Source of the DNA: Tunturibacter psychrotolerans
GTDB taxonomy: Bacteria; Acidobacteriota; Terriglobia; Terriglobales; Acidobacteriaceae
Direction of reading: 5' to 3'
NCBI RefSeq assembly: GCF_040359615.1
Contig: NZ_CP132942.1
Coordinates: 3,038,001-3,102,000 of the forward strand
Length of the DNA: 64,000 nt
Positions 17,525 through 25,692 of the stretch are shown piece by piece (the first letter of the stretch is position 1; every line of letters starts with the position of its first letter). Below the pieces are notes generated by a model. It ran no database searches. It saw only the letters and a list, made by a program, of their open reading frames with translations, and had not been told where the DNA came from. Position numbers and translations under genes: made by a program.

Positions 17525-19261
17525 ATGACAATTTCTCGGCGCTTGGTATCCTGCACGACCCTATTGGTGATGATCTTCATGGGGGGGCATGTTTTGGCTG
17601 CCCAGGAAGCGACCAGCGGTTCTGACCAGACTGATGGCGTGACCAAGGGTCCGGTGACGGTGGAGAAGCCAGATCCTTTGAAGCGTCCGCGGACCGACAA
17701 GGAAATACGAGATCAGCAGAAGGCTTTGAGGCAGGAGCTGAAGGGCGTCTATAAAAAGTGGGTGGATGAAGACGTTCGCTGGATCATTACGGATCAGGAG
17801 TTGCAAGCGTTCAAGAGCCTGAGCAATGACGAAGAGCGCGACCAGTTCATCGAGAATTTTTGGCTGCGGCGCAATCCGAATCCAGATTCGCCTGAGAATG
17901 AGTTTCGCGAAGAACACTACGCGCGCATCGCATACGCGAATGACCACTTCGCAGCGGGCAAGCCTGGCTGGAGAACCGATCGCGGTCATATCTACATTGC
18001 TTACGGAAAGCCGGATAATATCGATTCGCATCCAAGCGGCGGTAGCTACGATCGTCCGATTGAAGAGGGTGGTGGAAATACCTCTACGTTTCCGTTCGAG
18101 ATTTGGCACTATCGCTATCTGGAGGGTATCGGGGATAACGTCGATATCGAGTTTGTCGATACTTGCATGTGCGGCGATTACCACATGACGATCGATCGCT
18201 CCGAGAAGGACGCGCTGAAGCATGTTCCGGGCGCGGGCCAGACGTTATATGAGCAGTCGGGGCAGTCGAAGCAGGCAGACCGTTTTTCGGGTGGACTGGA
18301 ACAACTTGGCGCAGGACCTATGTCCTCTGCGAACCAGAGCAAGCAGTTCGACCGACTCGATCGATATGCCAAGTTGATGGCTCCTCCTGAGATCAAGTTC
18401 AAGGATCTGGAGTCGTTTATGACGACTTCGAAGATTCTGACCGGACCTCCGTTCCTGTTTGATGTCCGGACGGACTACGTCAAGGTTACAAACGATACTA
18501 TCCTGGTGCCAGTGACGCTTCAGATCAGAAATCAAGACATCACGTTTACGAATAAAGATGGCGTTGCGATGGGTACGGTGAACATCCTGGGGCGTGTCTC
18601 GAACCTGAATCACAAGGCGATTCAAACCTTCGAAGACACGGTCAGTGTTCAGGTGCCGAGTGAACTGCTGGCGCGCAAGCGAGCTGATCAATCGGTCTAT
18701 TGGAAGTCATTGCCGCTTCGTCCCGGTTTGTACAAGGTTGACATCGTTATCAAGGACGTCAATAATCCCGACCATATTGGAAGATGGCAACGAAGTCTGA
18801 ACGTGCCAGCCTACGACGATGATCGACTCGCTTCTTCTTCGCTGATTCTGGCATCTTCCATGGAGAGAGTCCCGTCCAAGGATATTGGTGCCGGGAATTT
18901 CATTATTGGCGACACTCACATTACTCCTCGGGTTCCGACTGGAATTGGGGTTCCTGTGACGTTTCACAGGGGACAGAATCTGAACTTCTGGATGCAGGTG
19001 TATAACTTAGGGATCGATGAGAAGAGTAAACAGAATGGTGCGACGATCGAGTATCAAATTCTCGACGTGGGCACCAATAAGGCCGTTCTTGAGACGCAGG
19101 AGTTGACCTCGAAGACCAACCCCAATGCGGATCAGGTTACGATTGAGAAAAGTTTGCCGCTGGCTAGTCTTCAGCCTGGCAAGTACCAAGTCAACATCAA
19201 AGTGAATGACGGAGTAACGAAGCAGCAGATCGCAGAATCTGCGCCGTTTATCGTAGATTAG
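17525..19261 (+). CDS. GWxTD-domain secreted protein
   Basis: Exported protein of the acidobacterial GWxTD family; function unknown. The ATG at 17525 gives a clear signal peptide (about residues 1-26, ending HVLAAQ); upstream TTG and GTG codons in the same frame add nothing family-like. AGGAG lies about 15 bases before this ATG, rather far. The N-terminal half has a charged helix (KEIRDQQKALRQELKGVYKKW) and the domain proper, with FIENFWLRRNPNPDSPENEF and the namesake GWRTD at about 148-152, then HIYIAYGKPD. The C-terminal 250 residues are beta-rich. It starts divergently from the adaptor operon across about 280 bases that must hold both promoters. Confidence 0.88.
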   Translation: MTISRRLVSCTTLLVMIFMGGHVLAAQEATSGSDQTDGVTKGPVTVEKPDPLKRPRTDKEIRDQQKALRQELKGVYKKWVDEDVRWIITDQELQAFKSLSNDEERDQFIENFWLRRNPNPDSPENEFREEHYARIAYANDHFAAGKPGWRTDRGHIYIAYGKPDNIDSHPSGGSYDRPIEEGGGNTSTFPFEIWHYRYLEGIGDNVDIEFVDTCMCGDYHMTIDRSEKDALKHVPGAGQTLYEQSGQSKQADRFSGGLEQLGAGPMSSANQSKQFDRLDRYAKLMAPPEIKFKDLESFMTTSKILTGPPFLFDVRTDYVKVTNDTILVPVTLQIRNQDITFTNKDGVAMGTVNILGRVSNLNHKAIQTFEDTVSVQVPSELLARKRADQSVYWKSLPLRPGLYKVDIVIKDVNNPDHIGRWQRSLNVPAYDDDRLASSSLILASSMERVPSKDIGAGNFIIGDTHITPRVPTGIGVPVTFHRGQNLNFWMQVYNLGIDEKSKQNGATIEYQILDVGTNKAVLETQELTSKTNPNADQVTIEKSLPLASLQPGKYQVNIKVNDGVTKQQIAESAPFIVD

Positions 19262-19401
19262 ACAGGTGCTTTAGAAGGGTACATGGTTATGCAGACGCCA
19301 ATTCGCGATAACCGGTCACATCGCACTCTGTAAGACGCCCCCTAATTTTCTGGGTGCGGGATGATTTCGGATAGCCATTCGACGCGCAGGACGGTTTTAC
19401 T

Positions 19402-21126
19402 GTGCTACGACCCCAGGGGAAGATCGCGCTTCTGTCGCTGATGCTGCTTACTGCAGCAGCCCGCGTCGCTATGGGTCAAGGTGCAGCGGTGTCGGGGGTG
19501 GTTCGTGATGCGCAGGGTGTGGCGCAGCTGGGTGCTCTGGTTCAGGTAATCGCGGCAGATTCAGCGATGGCTGGAACTGCGTTCACGGATCTTCACGGGC
19601 GCTACTTCATTCCTCATCTACTTCCTGGACAATATGAGGTGAGGGCCAGTGCGGCGCTGTTCGTTCCAGCGATGCGGGGCAATCTGCAGCTCACGTCGGG
19701 AGCTCAGGCGGTTGTCAATCTGACGCTGAGTACACTTTTCGAATCCACCGCGTGGCTTCCGGCAGAGCGTCGCAAGGCGGACGAACCAGGTGATGATTGG
19801 AAGTGGACGCTGCGGTCGGTTGCGAATCGTCCGATTCTTCGGTTCGCCGAAGATGGAGACGTGATTCTGGTCTCTTCCAGTGTTCGAGAGACCCCAAAGC
19901 GCGCTGAGAGAGTGCGCGCGGAGGTTACGGCCGGCGATGGCGGCTTCGGGAGCAGCGGGGTCCACAATGTTTTCGCGTTCGACAGAGTGCTTGATGATGG
20001 CGCCGGTCTGACGCTGCGTGCGGACGTTGGGACACAGCCCGGGGCACCCAATGTCGGTCAGTCTACTGAGGTTGCGACCGGGTATGGGATGCAGCTTGGG
20101 TATGGGGGTGCGGCTCGGATGGTGTTGAGCTACCAGATGCACCCTGAGATGCTGGCATCGGATGGAACCCCTGGGTTGGGAGTGATGCAGCTTGCGAGTG
20201 GGCAGAAGATGCAGATCGGGGATTTCGCGGAGGTCGAGGCGGGAGGGACGGTCTATGTTGTCCGGACCTCTGGGTATGCGTCGGGTTCACGACCGTTCGT
20301 GAAGGTTACGGCACATCCGACGGAGAACTGGAGCGTCGGGTATCGTATGGCGACGGCGCAGGATCTGCAGTCGTTCGCGGGTCTCGATACGATGAGGCGA
20401 GAGCTGCCGGTCGCTGCGCTTTATCAGGGTAGATTGCAGACGGATGGCGGAGTGCACCAGGAGTTGAGTGTTGGCCGAAAGACCGGCCGCGGAATGGTGC
20501 AGGTTGCGTATTACGCCGACTCGCTGGATCGGGTCGCTGTCTCAGGCGGCGGTGCGCTGACTCCGGCGGATATCGCGGCGACAGGTCAGAGTGGCGCGAA
20601 TGGGATCATTGCCGATTCGACGACAGGGAACTTCCGGTTTTTGAGTGCGGGGTACAAGACCCAGGGTTTGAGTGTCACGATGACTGAGCCGCTGACCACG
20701 AATCTGTGGGTTGCGGTGGAGTATGGGACGGGGGCAGGGCTCGCGGCGAAGGATGGCGTTGTGATGTCGCTGCCTGATGCTGGATCGGATCTGGCGCCGG
20801 TGGCTGCGCGAACTGCGACGATCGCTTTGCGGGGTCGGGTGCTTCGCAGCGGAACGGCGCTTCGAGCGGCGTATCGCTGGCAGCCGACACGGTTGGTGAC
20901 GGCGGTGGATCCTTACGCTCCTTTCAGCGACCAGGCGTACCTGAGCTGTTATCTGCGACAGTCTTTGCGGCTGGGGCGTCTGCTGCCGCCCGGGCTTGAG
21001 GCTACGGTTGACGTCACGAATCTGCTGGCGCAGGGCTATCGGCCCTTCCTGTCGGCGGATGGACAAACTCTGTTCCTTGCACAGTCGCCTCGGACCATGC
21101 AGGCTGGACTTGCCTTTACCTTCTAG
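19402..21126 (+). CDS. carboxypeptidase-regulatory-domain outer-membrane protein (TonB-receptor-like)
   Basis: A 574-residue exported protein. A signal peptide (about 1-25) is followed by a carboxypeptidase regulatory-like/CarboxypepD_reg domain (about 27-115: GVVRDAQGVAQLGALVQVI and GRYFIPHLLPGQYEVRASA). After that comes a long beta-strand-rich region ending in a phenylalanine-terminated strand (TMQAGLAFTF), the usual end of an outer-membrane barrel. This looks like a shortened TonB-dependent-receptor-like protein without an obvious plug. GTG is the start. It follows the GWxTD gene by 140 bases. Substrate unknown; the outer-membrane location is inferred from the terminal strand. Confidence 0.7.
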   Translation: MLRPQGKIALLSLMLLTAAARVAMGQGAAVSGVVRDAQGVAQLGALVQVIAADSAMAGTAFTDLHGRYFIPHLLPGQYEVRASAALFVPAMRGNLQLTSGAQAVVNLTLSTLFESTAWLPAERRKADEPGDDWKWTLRSVANRPILRFAEDGDVILVSSSVRETPKRAERVRAEVTAGDGGFGSSGVHNVFAFDRVLDDGAGLTLRADVGTQPGAPNVGQSTEVATGYGMQLGYGGAARMVLSYQMHPEMLASDGTPGLGVMQLASGQKMQIGDFAEVEAGGTVYVVRTSGYASGSRPFVKVTAHPTENWSVGYRMATAQDLQSFAGLDTMRRELPVAALYQGRLQTDGGVHQELSVGRKTGRGMVQVAYYADSLDRVAVSGGGALTPADIAATGQSGANGIIADSTTGNFRFLSAGYKTQGLSVTMTEPLTTNLWVAVEYGTGAGLAAKDGVVMSLPDAGSDLAPVAARTATIALRGRVLRSGTALRAAYRWQPTRLVTAVDPYAPFSDQAYLSCYLRQSLRLGRLLPPGLEATVDVTNLLAQGYRPFLSADGQTLFLAQSPRTMQAGLAFTF

Positions 21127-21435
21127 TTGCCTTTCTAAGCCCCCTTACACGCGGGGGTGGCCCCCCCTATATGATTTGCATTAATTGCTTTGAATCAACA
21201 GTTTGCAGGTGATTGCGATGTCCAAATTCGTCATTCTAAAAGGTTTGCGGCCAAATTCGTCCAAACAAAGGGTTTATGGGCAGGTGTAAGCTGCTCAAAG
21301 CAAAAGCCCCGGTGGGTTCCGGGGCTTTGTTCTCTGCGTATCCAGTATAGCGAATCGTGCATAACTCATACGCCACGCGAATCTTCAGGATTGGCGAGGG
21401 TTTTATGCGATTGGGGGCTTGACAGGTTTTTCGGT
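21127..21435. repeat. composite intergenic repeat, copy B
   Basis: Second copy of the element at 10777-11065, again between converging genes. Modules: a G/C palindrome (about 21138-21167), AAATTCGTC at 21224 and 21253 (again 29 bases apart), a hairpin terminator, TATCCAGTATAGCG at 21339, AACTCATACGCCACGCG at 21363 and GGGCTTGACAGGTTTTT at 21415. The 24- and 52-base spacings of the last three match copy A exactly, while the sequence between blocks has diverged. Confidence 0.85.
21303..21328 (+). terminator. hairpin terminator inside repeat copy B
   Basis: Perfect ten-base stem AAAGCCCCGG / CCGGGGCTTT with a six-base loop. It is likely bidirectional, serving the receptor-like gene on the left and the sulfatase gene on the right. 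Confidence 0.8.
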
Positions 21436-21577
21436 TGGGCTGAATCGAGCCTATGACGAACTCTTGACGGCCGCTGCTGACGAGATGGCGATTTATCGTT
21501 AGTAATCTTTCCTCAATGATGCGTTGGCGAGTTAATTTGGCAACTACGACCTTAGCGCGACCTCCAACATTTGGTAC

Positions 21578-23977
21578 TTAGTCCACCGTAGCCACTGGCG
21601 CGGAGGTCAGTTTTTCATTCTTCGGATACGTGATCCTCGTCGTGTTGATCTTTCCGTTGAATGCGAAGGGGGCCTGATCAAAGTAATCCAGCGACACGGG
21701 CGAACCGAGATCGCTGCCAATGTCGAGGCAATCGTTGGCCGTGAAGGCGAGCGCCGCAGTGATCGGCACGCGGCCTTGCGCTACGACCTGACCATTCACC
21801 TTCAGCGTGACATCCAGCGGGGCGCCGGGCTTAGGTGCTACCCGCCTCGACTCGACTTCGATCTTTACCTTGCCGGTTGGGAGCTTGTCTTTTGCCTTAA
21901 TCTGCGTCCGATCAAGCTCGAAGAGGTTGTATTCGTAGTGGAGGACTCCGTCCTTCACATAGAGCGAGAGACCACCAGAAAACCCGCCCAAGGCGTAGAG
22001 CACCCCGTTGGCGTTCTCGGGCACTTCTACTTCCATGCTGACGTCGTTGTCATATTTGCCAAGCTTCGGCGCGGCAAACTCCGGCATTCCGATGATTGGG
22101 CCACTGAAGGTCCACTCTTTGTATGGTGAGGAGATCATGTCTTCCGGATGGAGCACGATCGTCCACAGACCGCCGCCGATGGGCAGATTCTGATTCTTCG
22201 CCGCTTCGACCAGGAACAGGTTCTTCATGTAAGCGACACGCTCTGGCATCTTCGCGGCGAGGTCATTAGCCTGAGACCAGTCTTTATTGAGGTCGTAAAG
22301 CTCCCACACGTCATTGTCCGGGTTCCAGTTCGCGATGCCTTTGGGCACACCCGGGACCCACGGCGTGCGAGGCCCGAAGGTGCCGGCGAACCATCCGTCG
22401 TGATAGACACCCCGGCTGCCCATGATGTCGAAGAACTGCGTCTCCTTGCGCCCCTTCGCTGTTGCATCGGCAAACGTGTACTCCATGCTCACGCCGTCGA
22501 TCGACATCTGGTCTACGCCATTGACCACGCGCGGTGGTGTGATGCCAACCGCGTCATAGATCGTCGGTACGATGTCGATGACGTGATGGAACTGCGGGCG
22601 GGGCGTATCGTCGTGCTTGATCTTTGCCGGCCAGGAGATGGCCATGGGCTGGCGTGTGCCGCCGAAGTGCGCGGCGACCAGCTTGGTGGATTTGTACGGT
22701 GTACCGCCTGCCCAGGCCCAGCCCGCGTGATACATGTTGTCCGTCTTCGCTGAACCGAGCACATCCAATCCACCAAGATCATTCAGCGTCTTGATGTGCT
22801 GCTGGATCGTGGTCGGAATGCCGTTCTGCGCGAGCAGCTCGGAGATAGTGCCGTTCTGCCCTTCAGCCGACGCGCCATTGTCGCCCCAGATGTAGATGAC
22901 AATCGTGTTGTCCAGTTTTCCTTCCTTCTCGATTTCGTCAATTACGCGGCCGGCGTTGTAGTCTGCGTGTTCTGCAAAGCCTGCGTAGACCTCCATCAAC
23001 CGGCGCTGGAACGGCTTCTCACTTTCCGGGATCGAATCCCATGAGGCGAGCGTCGCAGGACGCGGGGTTAGCTGCGTGTCCTTCGGAATCCAGCCCATCT
23101 CCTTCTGTCGCGCAAAGACACGCTCGCGATACTTGTCCCAGCCATCATCGAACTTGCCCTTATATTTGTCGGCCCACTCTTTCGGAACCTGGTGAGGGCC
23201 ATGCGCTGCGCCCGGCGCCCAGTACATCAGGAATGGCTTGTCCGGCGAAAAAGCCTGCTGCTCGCGCAGCCATTTGATCGCGTCCGTCGCAATGTCCTCG
23301 GAGAGATGGTAACCAGGATGTTCATACTCATGCGGGTCAAGAATCGTGGTGTTGCGCACCAGGCGAGGCTCATACTGCGAGGCCTCACCCGCGAGGAAGC
23401 CGTAGAAGTACTCGAAGCCATAGCCCGAGGGCCAATATTCAAACGGCCCCTTCGACGTGGTCTCGAGCGTCGGCGTGTTATGCCACTTACCCCAGGCGCC
23501 GGTGTTGTAGCCGTAATCTTTCAGCACTTCGGCGACGGTCGCGGCTGACTTCGGAATTCTGCCGCTGAAGCCATCGAAGTCGTTGGCCAGTTCGGCGATC
23601 TGCCCGTTGCCGATGCGGGTGTGGTTGCGCCCCGTCAACAACGCTCCACGGGTAGGCGAGCACATGGCTGTGGAATGAAAGGCATTGTAGGAGATTCCTG
23701 CGTGCGCGATACGCGAGAGTGTCGGAGTGTTGATCTCACCGCCGTAAGTCGAGGCCTGACCCGGTCCGACATCGTCCATGAGGATGATGAGGATGTTCGG
23801 CGCATCGGAGCGTAGATGCTTCGTCCCAACACGATTCTTGTAGGTGGAATCCTGCATCGTCAGACCTGCAGTGGAGGCGGACGGAGCAGGCGCGAACGGC
23901 AGGACTTCCTGAGCACTTGTCGGTAGTGCGAAGATCGCACCCATGACGAGACTGAACACGGAGAATATGATTTTCAT
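21578..23977 (-). CDS. arylsulfatase-type sulfatase, exported
   Basis: Formylglycine-dependent sulfatase of 799 residues. After a signal peptide (about 1-22), the alkaline-phosphatase-like core starts with NILIILMDDVGPGQAS (metal-binding Asp68/Asp69). It has the sulfatase signature CSPTRGALLTGRNH with Cys106 as the residue to be oxidised, then GKWHNTP and the later metal site YIWGDNGAS. Residues about 545-799 form an extension with a beta-sandwich look. This large form resembles the arylsulfatases of planctomycetes, mycobacteria and acidobacteria; the natural substrate is unknown. No formylglycine-generating enzyme gene is adjacent. RBS is weak. It is probably monocistronic. Confidence 0.93.
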   Translation of the reverse strand: MKIIFSVFSLVMGAIFALPTSAQEVLPFAPAPSASTAGLTMQDSTYKNRVGTKHLRSDAPNILIILMDDVGPGQASTYGGEINTPTLSRIAHAGISYNAFHSTAMCSPTRGALLTGRNHTRIGNGQIAELANDFDGFSGRIPKSAATVAEVLKDYGYNTGAWGKWHNTPTLETTSKGPFEYWPSGYGFEYFYGFLAGEASQYEPRLVRNTTILDPHEYEHPGYHLSEDIATDAIKWLREQQAFSPDKPFLMYWAPGAAHGPHQVPKEWADKYKGKFDDGWDKYRERVFARQKEMGWIPKDTQLTPRPATLASWDSIPESEKPFQRRLMEVYAGFAEHADYNAGRVIDEIEKEGKLDNTIVIYIWGDNGASAEGQNGTISELLAQNGIPTTIQQHIKTLNDLGGLDVLGSAKTDNMYHAGWAWAGGTPYKSTKLVAAHFGGTRQPMAISWPAKIKHDDTPRPQFHHVIDIVPTIYDAVGITPPRVVNGVDQMSIDGVSMEYTFADATAKGRKETQFFDIMGSRGVYHDGWFAGTFGPRTPWVPGVPKGIANWNPDNDVWELYDLNKDWSQANDLAAKMPERVAYMKNLFLVEAAKNQNLPIGGGLWTIVLHPEDMISSPYKEWTFSGPIIGMPEFAAPKLGKYDNDVSMEVEVPENANGVLYALGGFSGGLSLYVKDGVLHYEYNLFELDRTQIKAKDKLPTGKVKIEVESRRVAPKPGAPLDVTLKVNGQVVAQGRVPITAALAFTANDCLDIGSDLGSPVSLDYFDQAPFAFNGKINTTRITYPKNEKLTSAPVATVD

Positions 23978-24178
23978 CTTTTCCCGTTCTTGTTTGCTTG
24001 AGGAGGTTTTGTATCCAGTGGCCGGAGTGCACCAGACTATAGGCAGGGAGCGGTCTTCGCAACCGAGAATGCAGACGGTAAGCGCGGAAGAGGCTTTTCC
24101 GGTTTATCTGACTGAAGGCTTTGGCCGTGGGGGATGAATCAGCCTGCAGCCAGCTGCACTTAATCAGGTAATTTTTCG

Positions 24179-24703
24179 TTAGAAATGGCAGTTTTGTGGG
24201 GAGGGGGCATCGATGCGGCGTTCGGCGCCTTGTGGGATTAGTTGGAGGGCGATGGTGCTGGCCTGAGTGGAGCTTTCGTTTCTGATGAGGTGGATGTGGT
24301 CTCCGCCATGATCGACAAAGCCCATGCCCTGGGTGTAGATGTGTGGTTTGCATTCGGGATCGTCGCTTCCGTACTCGGTTACAGTTCCTTCGGTGACGAT
24401 GATCAGGCTGTGACCCGGGTGGGTGTGCCAGCCGGTGGTCCCTCCGGGCTGCCAGATGTTGCTCTGGATGTAGAGGTCGGACGTCCCTTTGGTCTGCTGT
24501 AGAGATTGCCAGAGTTGTTCGTTCCTTTCTTTCGTGGGTCCGTGCGGAAAGTAACTGGAGACGTTGATTTCGCCGAAGCGTCCTACGGCGAGCAAGGTGC
24601 TTTTGTAGCCCTCAGGTGTTGTTGCGGGGGCGCTTAGAGGTTGAGAGAGAACCATGGCGATGGCGACAGTCAAAAACAGCAGATATTGATGGCTCCTTTG
24701 CAT
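24179..24703 (-). CDS. secreted cupin-domain protein
   Basis: A 174-residue cupin. ATG at 24703 is chosen because GAGGAGG lies just upstream and a signal peptide follows at once (about residues 1-26, LLFLTVAIAMVLSQPLSAPA). The longer open frame upstream contains an Asn run and no family sequence. The cupin core has WQPGGTTGWHTHPGHSLIIVTEG (His ligands and Glu) and a second-motif region VDHGGDHIHLIRNES. Cupins bind a divalent metal and range from dioxygenases to sensors; the role here is unknown. Export is predicted. It sits between the sulfatase and another small secreted protein on the same strand. Confidence 0.82.
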   Translation of the reverse strand: MQRSHQYLLFLTVAIAMVLSQPLSAPATTPEGYKSTLLAVGRFGEINVSSYFPHGPTKERNEQLWQSLQQTKGTSDLYIQSNIWQPGGTTGWHTHPGHSLIIVTEGTVTEYGSDDPECKPHIYTQGMGFVDHGGDHIHLIRNESSTQASTIALQLIPQGAERRIDAPSPQNCHF

Positions 24704-24863
24704 GCAGACCTCCTCGTTATTGTTGTTGTTCCGTGGAGGTACATGGATACATATCGCACGCTGGCAGGCGTCTTTCAATTCAAGCGGCGAGTTCAAGCGG
24801 CGAGGCGGACACCTGGTTGAGTGACAGGAGTCCGCCTGGCCGGTCCATGGTTGACGGAGTTAT

Positions 24864-25484
24864 CTATCTTTTTCCGTCTGTGTCGTCTGCCGGTTTGCGC
24901 ACGACGCCGTGGATTGCCTGCGGGCCGAAGTGCATCGTCGCTGGTCCACCGAAGACCATCGTGATGTTCGAATTGGTGACCGAGTACTTGATATCGTCTC
25001 CGCCGGTGATGCAGACCTGCAGTGTCGAGGTAGGAGGATCCGTCTCGAAGGAGCCGTTGGTTCCATTCCCCGTCGCCAGGCTGACTGTGCCATTCAACTG
25101 AAAGCCCTGGTGTGTGGGGGTGCCCCATGGAGGGCAACCGGTCATGTCCCAAGTGATCCTCATGTTGGTTAGCTTGATGTGGTGGGTGTGAGGGTTCACG
25201 AGGGGCTGCGTTGGGTCTACCGCACCGGATGCGGTTCTTCCATAGCTGGACATCGTCATATCGGCTAAGAAGTCGGCCGATGCCCATTCCGGGTGGATGT
25301 CCATGGACCATTGACCATGCATTTCGTATGGGCTGCCTTTGACGGTCGCGAGCAGGGGTACGTAGTCGTTGATGAGGCCGCTGAGGTGGAGCGGCGGGCG
25401 CCCTTGTGCGAAGGCGCTGGTGCCGCAACAGAGTAGAAGCAGGGAGAGAGCGCGTGCCGCCGTCGTCCAGGTTTTGCTTTTCAT
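24864..25484 (-). CDS. secreted protein of unknown function
   Basis: A 206-residue protein with a signal peptide ending at CGTSAFAQG (about residue 27). The mature part is beta-rich and Gly/Thr/Asn-rich, with conserved-looking segments MHGQWSMDIHPEWASADFLADMT, NPHTHHIKLTNM and VVFGGPATMHFG-like strands. I do not recognise the family. ATG follows AGGAGCTCTTTC. The gene lies 160 bases before the cupin gene on the same strand; co-transcription is possible. Confidence 0.65.
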   Translation of the reverse strand: MKSKTWTTAARALSLLLLCCGTSAFAQGRPPLHLSGLINDYVPLLATVKGSPYEMHGQWSMDIHPEWASADFLADMTMSSYGRTASGAVDPTQPLVNPHTHHIKLTNMRITWDMTGCPPWGTPTHQGFQLNGTVSLATGNGTNGSFETDPPTSTLQVCITGGDDIKYSVTNSNITMVFGGPATMHFGPQAIHGVVRKPADDTDGKR

Positions 25485-25692
25485 GAAAGAGCTCCTGTTT
25501 GCGATTTGAGAATCACTTGAGATACACGGACACCGTGTGCCATCTCCAAGAGGAGTTCAAGCGGTAAGGCGCGGAACCGAGACAATTCAGCAATTTGCCG
25601 TCGAATGCAGCGGTTTGCCGTGCCGTTGTAGAGCCGGGGTACAATTTGGGTCCCGGGGTTCGTCACGGCTGCGGACCGACCAGGAGAGCGCA

